Below the pieces are notes generated by a model. The model ran no database searches, was not told the origin of the DNA, and was given only the letters and a program-made list of their open reading frames with translations. From CAYFLR01 sp964343805 (lineage in GTDB: Bacteria; Bdellovibrionota_B; Oligoflexia; CAYFLR01), in assembly GCA_964343805.1 (NCBI GenBank), contig CAYFLR010000043.1, forward strand, positions 1 through 51,654: a stretch of DNA of 51,654 bases. Direction: 5' to 3'. Positions 34,244-42,590 of this stretch are shown piece after piece; position 1 is the first letter of the stretch; each line of letters begins with the position of its first letter. A program made the position numbers and the translations under genes.

Positions 34244-37200
34244 ATGCAACACAAAAGAGTCATTTTTATATCCATTCTCATTTTACTCTTTACCACTTTT
34301 CTTACCCGCTTGATAGCCAATGATCCCTCTGTCATCCCAGATTATGTGAACTACCCAAAGTATGAAAAGATCTATCAGGAATTTAAAAGCATATCAGATG
34401 AAAAAAGAGCCTATGCCACCCAGCTACTTGATGCCGCTCGTTTAGTTGATGAAAAAATGAGTCAAAATCAAAAGCAATTGGCTCACAATAAAAATAAGAT
34501 AAAAGAGAGTAGGAACTCTATAACTTTTATGACCAAAGAAATCCCCCGCATGCAAGCTGACAATGTGCGGCATAAATACCAAATCGAGGTGAATCAACAG
34601 ACCATTTTACAAAAAAAAGAAACCATCAAAGAGCTTGAGCTTGTGGTGTATGACGATGAGAGTGAGATAAAAATTGCAAAAGAGATTTATGAATCGGCCT
34701 ATAGTCAAAGACTAAGAGAGGAAAACCGTTACAATAATATCAATGATGAAATTTACTCCCTATCGCAAAAAATCCAAGACACTAAAAACAGACTCTCCGA
34801 ACAGAGAAACCAACTGCACAATACAAAAAACGAAATAGAGAGATTGCGACAACTCATTCATCAGCAAAAAGTAAACAAAAGAAATAGTGAAGAAGATCTA
34901 AATCAAATACTTGATACTATTAAAATACAAAAAGGAAAAAAGCATCAAATCCAACGTGAAATTGAAGTGCTCAAAACCACTTTGGGGAACCTCAATACAA
35001 AAATTGCTACCTTAAATCAACAGTTGTCTGATGTAGAAAATGAGCTAAACACTCTACAGAACCAAACTAATTCCCTTATGGGTAAGATCGAAAATAAAAC
35101 CACAGCTCACAGTACATTAAAAAGGCAGTATCAAGAGCAATCTCAAAAACTCTCCAAACAGCAACAAAGGCAAAGTAATCTCAATACTAAGATCAATAAT
35201 CAAAAATATCAGGTGACCGTAGTAAAAGATAATTTAACAAAAAATCAAAATAACCTTTTTCAACTCCTCGAATCTTCAGCGGCTAACCAAAAAGTTATCT
35301 TCCAGAAAAATCAAGAAATCTGGAATGAACAGAATCAAATTGGCTTATTATTAGAAAAATCTTCTAAATTACAATTTAGAATAAATAACATCACTCGTCG
35401 GATTCAAAAAAAGCAACAAGGAATTGCGGATCATTTAGCCCGAAAAAACCAGCTTCAACGAAGAATCAATAGAGTCAGTGGTAAAATAGCCCAGCAAGAA
35501 GAGGCTCGCCTGGCACTGCTAAATCAAAAATCCACCAAGCAGATAAACATCAGTGATTTAGGTAAGAAAATTGCAAATAAACAAAACCGAATAGAGAAAT
35601 TAGCCGCCAGTGAAGATCCAGAAAAAGAGAGCAAAATAGCTACTCTAAAAAACCAAATTACTAACTTACAAAGCAAAATAGACCAACTCAAAAATGATAT
35701 ATCAGCCTTAGATCAGCAAATATCTCCAATTGATCAAAAGATCACGGATTTAAATAGCCGCCTCACCAATCTACAAACCAAATTAGCAGGTGAAACCGCT
35801 GAGATTGAACCAGTCAATGCTGAAATTGCACAGTTGAAAACCAAGGTTGAAAATTTCGAACAACAGATCACAGAACTACACAGCAGTGTTGCCCTACATG
35901 AAAGTAATATCTCAGGCTTAGAAAGCCAAATTAACTCATTAAAAAAACAAGTGACCAACACCAATACTAAAATAAAAAACCTCAAAGATAGAATTTCAAA
36001 CCAACAAAATAAGTTAGTAACGCTAGAAAATAAAATTATCGAATTAGAAAGAACATTAATCACAGTGAAACAAAACATCGACGGAAGTGTTCAAGGCTTA
36101 GAAAGAAAAACTCTCCGTTTAACCAAGTTAAGCAGCCTGATTGAAGATCTCAAATCACAAAGGAGCCAGCTGCAAAATTTAAAAAGTTCGGTTAGAACCG
36201 AAATACAAAAATTAAAAAAAGAAATAGGAAGGACCGATGCTGAGATTAATACCAAACGAAATAGAAAAAATAAGTTGGAAGAAATTGAACTAGTTCAAGT
36301 TAATCAATCCCTCGCAAGGCTCCACGAAAAGCAAGAAGAAGAAACCAGTTTTATGAGTCGAATGAGAAATGAAATCGCGGAAAATGAATACCAAAAAGGA
36401 AACTTAGAGTGGACCATCCCAGGTTTAGAAAGATCATTCGATTCACTTACCGCAACCATTGAAGGGCAGTACCGCAATTTAAATATGTTAGAAGCCACTG
36501 GGCTTCAAGTCAAAGGGGATCTACAAAATGCCCGCGAAATAGAGAGACAAAAGCGGGAAATTTACGATGCAAAACTAAACAAAAAGGCTGGAACTTTAAA
36601 CCGCATTGCCGGATTAAAAAACAACATCAGAGATTTGTATAATGAGAACAGTTTTCTCACCACCACCATCAAGCAAAACATTGCCACCAGTGAACATTAT
36701 GAAGTTAAAATTGTTGAACTCGAAGAACTGATTGTCACCCTAAAAAAGAAAAATAAAGAATTAGTTGCCTATATCTCCCTTTTGAAAAGTAAAGCAAAAA
36801 TCGCTTGGGAAAAACATACCCAAGCTGAAAATAATGCCTTAAAGGCCGAGGAAGAGACCGCTTTAAAACTTGCTAAATTAAAGGAAGTTAAAGATAACTA
36901 TCAAAATCAACTCCAACTCGCTAAGGACAAAGGATTAAGGCAGGGAGAAGAGCAAGGATATTTAGATGGTAAAACACCAGGAGAAAACCTGGGTCAACAA
37001 GAAGGCTTTGATACAGGTCGAAAAATAGGGATTGCAGAAGGCCATCTCTTCGGTTACCGAAAAGGACTCTTAGATGGTCTCATCTTAGGAGAGGAAGAGG
37101 GTTATCAAAATGGTAAAAAAGCGCCTCAAAATCACGAGGCCGGTTTTTCATTAGGAGCAAAACAGGGTAAGAAAAATGCCTACACCACAGCACATCAAGC

Positions 37201-38572
37201 TCACTTTACTCCTTGTCGAAAGGAAAGAAAGCAGCAGTTATTGCAAACTCTCCCCACCAGAAAAATTTCCCTAAATGGAGAACCAGCCCCTTCCTATGGC
37301 AGCAACTATCACCCTATAAAAGTGCCGTATACCCCACCCTTTGAGGGTGCAGATTTAGCCGAATTTTCACAAGATGAAGCCCTAGAAGAATCAATCGCAG
37401 CAATTAAACATGATGCCCACCAAGTACAAAATCAAATAGATCAGTTACCCAGTGAAGTAGAAATTGATTTGGATGGATTAAAAATAGAGATACCCGAAGA
37501 TGTAAGTGGTTCCAATTGCAGTGCAGACTATACTGATTTTATTAATGCCTGTCTCACTGAATACAAAAAAGCTTACCAGGTAACCTATCAAACATCTTTT
37601 AAAGAATCCTATGAGATAATAAAACAACCCGCCTTCCTCATTGGTAAAGAAAAAGGATTTAAGGAAGCCAAAGAGTCAAAATGGAAAGAGGGAAAAGATA
37701 TCTCCTACCCTATTACCTATCAGAAATGGGATCAAATTGGGGCCTTTGAATATCAAAAGGTGGGTTATGGAGAAGGTTTAATAAAAGGGTATGAAGAGCA
37801 TCTAGAGCAGGCAAGGTTAGATGAGTGCAAAGCAGGCTATCAAGCTGAAGAAGTCTTTTTTCAACAAAACCCAGTTCTTCGTATGGTGGATGCAGATGTA
37901 AGTAAGCCTATTACCACCACGGCAGATGGGAGTTTTATTGCAGGAGACGAACTGGTCATTAATGTGGGTTTTGCCAATTATGGTGATCAAACTTCCAAAA
38001 AAGGATTGGTAGAGGTCAAAGCAGAAGCCCTTACCTCTAATGTTTTAGTTCAAAGTCATCCGGTAAAAGTTATTTCTCTCCCTGGAAACACTGTGACCAC
38101 GGTTAAAAATTTGATTAAAGCCAGGATAAAATGGACCACGGTCTACGCTGAAGAAATCCGCATTCTCGTTACTGCTCGTATGCCTGATGGTGTTAAGAAT
38201 CAAAAGATTATCCGTTTTGCCACCAAACTGCATCTCACTTCAGAAATGGAATTCCGTGTTTTCAAAGAGAAACCGAAGGTTTTTTACCGCCACTTTATTC
38301 GCCTCCATGTTAAGAATAATACCCAAGCCCAAGCCCAAAAAGGGTATAAAGTAATACTCACTGCCCCAGAGCGTGAGGGATTTGCAATCCTCATTCATGA
38401 AGCAATCACCAATCCCCTAGCCAGCGGGGAAAGCCAAGAGATAAAATTAAAATATGTCTTAAGATCCAAGCAACTTATTGGTAAGCCTATTCCTCTCACT
38501 TTTACGGTTTACTACCAAGGAAGTGTCTCTTCAAAAATAACTAAGACCATTATCCCTCGTTCTAAATGGTAA
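34244..38572 (+). CDS. 1442-residue exported coiled-coil protein
   Basis: A signal peptide (VIFISILILLFTTFLTRLIA) puts the protein in the periplasm or on the surface. Residues about 40-880 are almost unbroken heptad-rich coiled coil (KIKNLKDRISNQQNKLVTLE and the like), a rod that could reach some 120 nm. Residues about 895-975 are G-x-x-x-G repeats of the Yae1 type (GEEQGYLDG, GFDTGRKIGIAEGHLFGY). Residues about 1090-1200 contain a second such section with cysteines, and from about 1210 a beta-sandwich of CARDB/Ig type (DELVINVGFANYG). It resembles SMC only in the coil; no ATPase motifs exist. Sigma-54 controlled. A periplasm-spanning tether or a surface fibre is inferred. Confidence 0.75.
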   Translation: MQHKRVIFISILILLFTTFLTRLIANDPSVIPDYVNYPKYEKIYQEFKSISDEKRAYATQLLDAARLVDEKMSQNQKQLAHNKNKIKESRNSITFMTKEIPRMQADNVRHKYQIEVNQQTILQKKETIKELELVVYDDESEIKIAKEIYESAYSQRLREENRYNNINDEIYSLSQKIQDTKNRLSEQRNQLHNTKNEIERLRQLIHQQKVNKRNSEEDLNQILDTIKIQKGKKHQIQREIEVLKTTLGNLNTKIATLNQQLSDVENELNTLQNQTNSLMGKIENKTTAHSTLKRQYQEQSQKLSKQQQRQSNLNTKINNQKYQVTVVKDNLTKNQNNLFQLLESSAANQKVIFQKNQEIWNEQNQIGLLLEKSSKLQFRINNITRRIQKKQQGIADHLARKNQLQRRINRVSGKIAQQEEARLALLNQKSTKQINISDLGKKIANKQNRIEKLAASEDPEKESKIATLKNQITNLQSKIDQLKNDISALDQQISPIDQKITDLNSRLTNLQTKLAGETAEIEPVNAEIAQLKTKVENFEQQITELHSSVALHESNISGLESQINSLKKQVTNTNTKIKNLKDRISNQQNKLVTLENKIIELERTLITVKQNIDGSVQGLERKTLRLTKLSSLIEDLKSQRSQLQNLKSSVRTEIQKLKKEIGRTDAEINTKRNRKNKLEEIELVQVNQSLARLHEKQEEETSFMSRMRNEIAENEYQKGNLEWTIPGLERSFDSLTATIEGQYRNLNMLEATGLQVKGDLQNAREIERQKREIYDAKLNKKAGTLNRIAGLKNNIRDLYNENSFLTTTIKQNIATSEHYEVKIVELEELIVTLKKKNKELVAYISLLKSKAKIAWEKHTQAENNALKAEEETALKLAKLKEVKDNYQNQLQLAKDKGLRQGEEQGYLDGKTPGENLGQQEGFDTGRKIGIAEGHLFGYRKGLLDGLILGEEEGYQNGKKAPQNHEAGFSLGAKQGKKNAYTTAHQAHFTPCRKERKQQLLQTLPTRKISLNGEPAPSYGSNYHPIKVPYTPPFEGADLAEFSQDEALEESIAAIKHDAHQVQNQIDQLPSEVEIDLDGLKIEIPEDVSGSNCSADYTDFINACLTEYKKAYQVTYQTSFKESYEIIKQPAFLIGKEKGFKEAKESKWKEGKDISYPITYQKWDQIGAFEYQKVGYGEGLIKGYEEHLEQARLDECKAGYQAEEVFFQQNPVLRMVDADVSKPITTTADGSFIAGDELVINVGFANYGDQTSKKGLVEVKAEALTSNVLVQSHPVKVISLPGNTVTTVKNLIKARIKWTTVYAEEIRILVTARMPDGVKNQKIIRFATKLHLTSEMEFRVFKEKPKVFYRHFIRLHVKNNTQAQAQKGYKVILTAPEREGFAILIHEAITNPLASGESQEIKLKYVLRSKQLIGKPIPLTFTVYYQGSVSSKITKTIIPRSKW

Positions 38573-38653
38573 GGATTTTTCTAATATAATTAAAGGTTTT
38601 GATCCTTTTACCGATAACGTCTACTGTATATTCATTTCCATGTAGGAGGTTGT

Positions 38654-38938
38654 ATGGGTAAGCCGGTAGTAAAAAAAATGGGATCAAGACCAGGGGTTAA
38701 ACCGACTAAAAAGAGACCGGGGGGAAATGCAGCCGGAAGTAAAAGTATGGTGGTAGCCGCCCTACTTTGCTTTTTCTTGGGAGGCTTAGGAGTCCATCGT
38801 TTTTATGTAGGCAAAGTAGGCACTGGCGTTCTACAAATTCTCACCCTAGGAGGACTAGGCATCTGGGTTCTCATTGATTTGATTCTCATCATTGTAGGAT
38901 CTTTTACTGATGCGGACGGTCAGCCCTTAGCTCGCTAA
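38654..38938 (+). CDS. TM2-domain membrane protein
   Basis: 94 residues. A basic N-terminus (MGKPVVKKMGSRPGVKPTKK) precedes the TM2 domain: VVAALLCFFLGGLGVHRFYV, GKVGTGVLQILTLGGLGIWV, IDLILIIVGSFTDADG, two membrane helices joined by the conserved RFYVGK turn. Ribosome binding site AGGAGG. TM2 proteins are of unknown biochemical role and sit in the inner membrane. Confidence 0.93.
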   Translation: MGKPVVKKMGSRPGVKPTKKRPGGNAAGSKSMVVAALLCFFLGGLGVHRFYVGKVGTGVLQILTLGGLGIWVLIDLILIIVGSFTDADGQPLAR

Positions 38939-38954
38939 ACGGGAAAAGCACACT

Positions 38955-39737
38955 GTGTTAACCAAAGGGTCTCTCTATTTTTTGATAATTGTTTGGATTA
39001 TTTTTATAGGCAAGCTGGATGCTTTTAGTTTAAAGCCCGGTAGAACGGGAGAATTTGCCCTGGGCTGTAATATAAAGCCAGCCCTAGTTAAAGAGATCAC
39101 CAGCCATTGCCCTTTTGTTTTTACCACCTACAATAGAAAAGAGAGTTATAGCGAAAGGTATATCTTAGCCATCAACGATCCGGTTGAGGTATTTCGCTAT
39201 GATTTCCATTATAAAGTATATCCCTTATTTTTTTTACCTCCAATTATTGGAGGACTCAGAGATCGCTTTATCGACAATATTCCAACTTACAGCAAGCTGG
39301 TTTTTACTACAGTGATTGGAGGTATTGGATGGCAATACCTTCTCCCTAACTTTCTCTTCACTATAGATTATGCCGTCTTACATTTATATCAAAGGTATTA
39401 TGGTAACTATCTCCATTCAGATACTCCTATAGATCCGGTCACCAATAAAATATACGGATTTAATCAAATAGCTCAGCGATGGCAATTCACTGCTTTAGCT
39501 AGTTTTTTAGGATGGCTTAGCCTTGAGTTTCGCAGTGCGCTCCTGCTTGCTTTGGTAGACAATCACTGGCATCAAGATCAAGAGATGGATTTACAATTAA
39601 ATGGGCTATTACTATGGGGAGGAAGAGCAAGGTGGTCTCTATTTTTGAGAACTTTTTATCGCAAAAATGATCTTCGCTTTGATGGCCAAACTATCACCTA
39701 TTTCCACCAATCTATAGGAGTTTCCCTTGGGTTTTAA
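38955..39737 (+). CDS. Exported protein of unknown function
   Basis: 260 residues from a GTG; the ribosome binding site GGGAAAAG is modest. An N-terminal hydrophobic segment (GSLYFLIIVWIIFIGKLDA) is followed by mixed amphipathic strands and two more hydrophobic stretches (VFTTVIGGIGWQYLLPNFLF). The end (FHQSIGVSLGF) has a terminal phenylalanine, as in outer-membrane barrels. It overlaps the next gene by 11 bases, so the two are probably translated together and may interact. No family recognised. Confidence 0.6.
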   Translation: MLTKGSLYFLIIVWIIFIGKLDAFSLKPGRTGEFALGCNIKPALVKEITSHCPFVFTTYNRKESYSERYILAINDPVEVFRYDFHYKVYPLFFLPPIIGGLRDRFIDNIPTYSKLVFTTVIGGIGWQYLLPNFLFTIDYAVLHLYQRYYGNYLHSDTPIDPVTNKIYGFNQIAQRWQFTALASFLGWLSLEFRSALLLALVDNHWHQDQEMDLQLNGLLLWGGRARWSLFLRTFYRKNDLRFDGQTITYFHQSIGVSLGF

Positions 39738-40437
39738 AAAACTCCTTTTACTTTTGATTTTTACTTTTTTCTGGTTCAAATCCCTGCATCCACTCTATGG
39801 AGAAACCCTTTTTCCTGACCAGGAACCGAGGACGGTTCCTCTGGTAATTCAAACTTCCACCGTCTTAGGCTTAATGGGCTTAGGAATGACTTTTTTATGG
39901 ATGCTCCCCGAAGAGAAGAGTCAATGGTACGATAAACCTGATTTAACTCCCTCTGCTCTCTATAAAAGATGGAAGTACAATATTGGAAGAGGACCGGTTT
40001 GGGACAATGATATGAGAATGTTTAATGCCTATTCCCATATTCATGTGGGAGCTATTTATGGTTCCATGTGTTTAGATCACGGCTACAGCTTTCTATTTTG
40101 CAATGTTTACACCAACCTTCTTTCGATGGCTTGGGAATATGGGCCTGAATCATTGACTGAGGTGCCTTCATGGCAAGATATCCTTATGACCGGACTGGTG
40201 GGGGCCAGTGTGGGCGCTCAATTTCACTTTTGGGATAATGAAATCAAAGCAAATAATGGTGAAGTTTGGGGATCAAGTACTTTGGGTTATTTCTTGCGGT
40301 TAATTATGAATCCAATCAGAACACTATCTAGTCATTTTAAATCAGCCAAAGTGGAAGTTAAAGTGGTTCTGCCTGAGCAGATCAGGCATCCTAAAGACAT
40401 GCAAAATCCTACTTTTTTCTTTGGTCTTTCAATCTAA
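39727..40437 (+). CDS. DUF3943-like exported protein
   Basis: 236 residues from a TTG with AGGAG six bases upstream. A signal peptide (LLLLLIFTFFWFKSLHPLYG) is followed by a region matching DUF3943: DNDMRMFNAYSHIHVGAIYG, the LLSMAWEYGPESLTEVPSWQ segment and LVGASVGAQFHF. DUF3943 proteins are envelope proteins without a known role. The gene overlaps the preceding one and converges on the secreted protein gene at 40440, two bases away. Confidence 0.72.
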   Translation: MGFKKLLLLLIFTFFWFKSLHPLYGETLFPDQEPRTVPLVIQTSTVLGLMGLGMTFLWMLPEEKSQWYDKPDLTPSALYKRWKYNIGRGPVWDNDMRMFNAYSHIHVGAIYGSMCLDHGYSFLFCNVYTNLLSMAWEYGPESLTEVPSWQDILMTGLVGASVGAQFHFWDNEIKANNGEVWGSSTLGYFLRLIMNPIRTLSSHFKSAKVEVKVVLPEQIRHPKDMQNPTFFFGLSI

Positions 40438-40439
40438 CT

Positions 40440-40991
40440 CTATTCACTCTCTGCGCACTGATAATCAAAGTAGTTCATCATACAGGAGAGCTTTTTATTT
40501 GGATTAAAGCCACTAGCACTTGGAAGTATTTCAATTTTCTCAACCTGAACAGGATTGGTTGCTCCAGGTAAGGAAAGACCAAATCTCCGGTACATGGTTC
40601 CGCTCATAACACTCATATTGAGATTTTTGGAACCCACACTACCAAAGGTGGACTTATGACTGCCGTAGTTGAGATCAGACCAACTCGAATAAAGCTCATC
40701 ACCATAAGGCTGCTCTATCTCGAGCCTCATCATAACAGGCTCACCACAGCTCGATCCCATAGTAAAAGTATAGGTAATTTGTGCTGCCTCATCCTTGTAC
40801 AGGCAGCTAAAGGTATTGTAACTTGTAATTTTGCTCAAAATCGAACGTTTGAGGTACACTTTCTTAAAAATAGTGGCCCCACTTCCATCGTCCACCGCTA
40901 AATAAAGAGCCTTAGTGGCACCATAAGCGGAATTAAGGTTAAAAGCGAGTAAACCAGCCATTAAAATAAATAGGTAACCTACTTTTTTCAT
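40440..40991 (-). CDS. Secreted protein of unknown function
   Basis: 183 residues from the ATG at 40991, behind AAGGAATAAAGTA; a start at 41030 would precede the signal peptide by 13 charged residues. Signal peptide MKKVGYLFILMAGLLAFNLN, then SAYGA. The mature protein is strand-rich (ITYTFTMGSSCGEPVMMRLE) with four cysteines placed as possible disulfides (Cys near 58, 75, 162 and 171). No family recognised. Confidence 0.62.
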   Translation of the reverse strand: MKKVGYLFILMAGLLAFNLNSAYGATKALYLAVDDGSGATIFKKVYLKRSILSKITSYNTFSCLYKDEAAQITYTFTMGSSCGEPVMMRLEIEQPYGDELYSSWSDLNYGSHKSTFGSVGSKNLNMSVMSGTMYRRFGLSLPGATNPVQVEKIEILPSASGFNPNKKLSCMMNYFDYQCAESE

Positions 40992-41125
40992 TACTTTATT
41001 CCTTATTTTTTTATCTATCAAATAAATCAAAGTAATTTACTTGTGCCAGGAATAATACAAAATGTCAATTGATTTTTTAATAATATTTACATTTAAATAG
41101 TATAATTACTTATATTTATAAACCC

Positions 41126-42388
41126 CTACTTCTTAAAGGATTTGTTTCCTCTTCTTTTATTGGATTGGGATTTACTTCTCCGAGGACTTTTAGGTTGAGA
41201 AAATTTCTTCTTGGGTGGAGGAGTCTTGGCTTCAAGCCCACCAATTCCCTCTACCATCTGCCTGGGGATTTGTTTACCGAGGCTTTTTTCAAGGTTTTTG
41301 ACAGCAACCTTATCCTCAAAGGTAATAAATGTATGGGCTCTGCCAATTTGAAAAGAACGCCCTGTTCTACCCAGACGGTGAGTGTAGGCTTCGGGAGTAT
41401 CTGGCATATCAAAGTTTACCACATGGGTTACATGAGCCACATCAATGCCTCTGGCAGCAATGTCTGTAGCTACTAATATGTTAAATTTCCCCTTGCGAAA
41501 ACCTTTCATAGCGAAATCACGTTGGTTTTGAGACATATTTCCTTGCAGAGCAATGGCTTTTCTTCCCGAGTCGGCAAGCTTTCTCGCTAAATTACGAGCT
41601 CTAAATTTTGTTCTGGTAAAAACAATGGCAGATGAAATGGATTCAGCAGTTATAAGATGATTAAGTAGTTCATACTTCTTTTTATGGGCTACCGGATAGA
41701 GCTCATGCTCAATAGTTGAAGCAGGTTTATTCCTTGAAAGCTCCACGACATGTGGTTTAGTGAGAATTTTCTCTGCCAAGGCTCTGATCGCTTTAGGCAT
41801 GGTAGCAGAAAACAGGAGATTCTGTCTTTGCGCAGGAAGCGCTTTTATAATTCTTTTGATATCAGGTAAAAATCCCATATCAAACAGATGATCCGCCTCA
41901 TCTAACACAAAAGTTTCTACACAATCTAATCTTAGTGCCTTCTGATTGAGCAGATCCAATAGTCTACCTGGGCAAGCCACTACAATATCTATTCCCTTTC
42001 TGAGCTGTTTCATTTGCAAATTAGCTGAAACCCCTCCATAAATGGTAGTGGTACGCAAATGAGTATAGCGAGCCAGCTGTTTTATTTCTGACTCAATTTG
42101 CATTGCCAACTCTCGGGTAGGAGCAATGATTAAGGCTTTGATACCTGGGCTTTGGTAATCAATCAGACCTTCGATGATGGGTAACCCAAAAGCCGCTGTT
42201 TTTCCAGTCCCGGTCTCAGCCATTCCCATCACATCTCTTCCTTCGAGAACAGCAGTTATAGTCTCCTGCTGAATGGGACGAACTTCTTTAAAACCAATGG
42301 ACTTTATTCCTCTTTTTAAAGGGAAGGAAAATTGAAATTGTTCAAACTCTCCAATTTGAATGGAGGAAGATGAGTTAGACTGATCCAT
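41126..42388 (-). CDS. DEAD-box RNA helicase (RhlE/DeaD-like)
   Basis: 420 residues, cytoplasmic. The Q motif (GFKEVRPIQQETI), Walker A (AETGTGKTAAFG), PTRELA, DEAD (LDEADHLFDMGF), SAT (FSATMPK) and the motif VI HRLGRTGR are all intact, so it should unwind short RNA duplexes with ATP. The C-terminal 40 residues are basic and Pro/Ser/Lys-rich (KTPPPKKKFSQPKSPRRSKS), an RNA-binding tail as in RhlE. The start follows GAGG. Its leader contains the palindrome at 42417-42435. Confidence 0.96.
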   Translation of the reverse strand: MDQSNSSSSIQIGEFEQFQFSFPLKRGIKSIGFKEVRPIQQETITAVLEGRDVMGMAETGTGKTAAFGLPIIEGLIDYQSPGIKALIIAPTRELAMQIESEIKQLARYTHLRTTTIYGGVSANLQMKQLRKGIDIVVACPGRLLDLLNQKALRLDCVETFVLDEADHLFDMGFLPDIKRIIKALPAQRQNLLFSATMPKAIRALAEKILTKPHVVELSRNKPASTIEHELYPVAHKKKYELLNHLITAESISSAIVFTRTKFRARNLARKLADSGRKAIALQGNMSQNQRDFAMKGFRKGKFNILVATDIAARGIDVAHVTHVVNFDMPDTPEAYTHRLGRTGRSFQIGRAHTFITFEDKVAVKNLEKSLGKQIPRQMVEGIGGLEAKTPPPKKKFSQPKSPRRSKSQSNKRRGNKSFKK

Positions 42389-42416
42389 ATGAAACCTCTA
42401 TGTATAAGTTTACCAA

Positions 42417-42435
42417 GCAAAGAAACTCTCTTTGC
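42417..42435 (-). promoter_or_regulatory. Palindrome in the helicase leader
   Basis: GCAAAGA, AACTC, TCTTTGC: a perfect 7-bp inverted repeat about 30-50 bases ahead of the helicase ATG. As RNA it forms a hairpin; as DNA it could be an operator. DEAD-box genes are often cold-induced through their leader, but nothing here proves that. Confidence 0.4.
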
Positions 42436-42590
42436 CAAACCCACACAACAGAGATAGGTCTGTGATATAAAATTTTAGCTGGATTAAAGTGCAGTTCGAA
42501 TCAAGAACTCTGTCGTACACACTTGAATTAAACATCCATCTTCTAACAGAATTCCCTGAAAATTGCAAGGAGGGCCCAGTTTCCTTCTCT

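Noticed and set aside
34244..38572. SMC-like chromosome protein
   Set aside because: Long coiled coil, but there is a signal peptide and no Walker A, Walker B or ABC signature.
38592..38609. AAAGG...CCTTT after the coiled-coil gene as a terminator
   Set aside because: Only five A/T-rich pairs; too weak to call.
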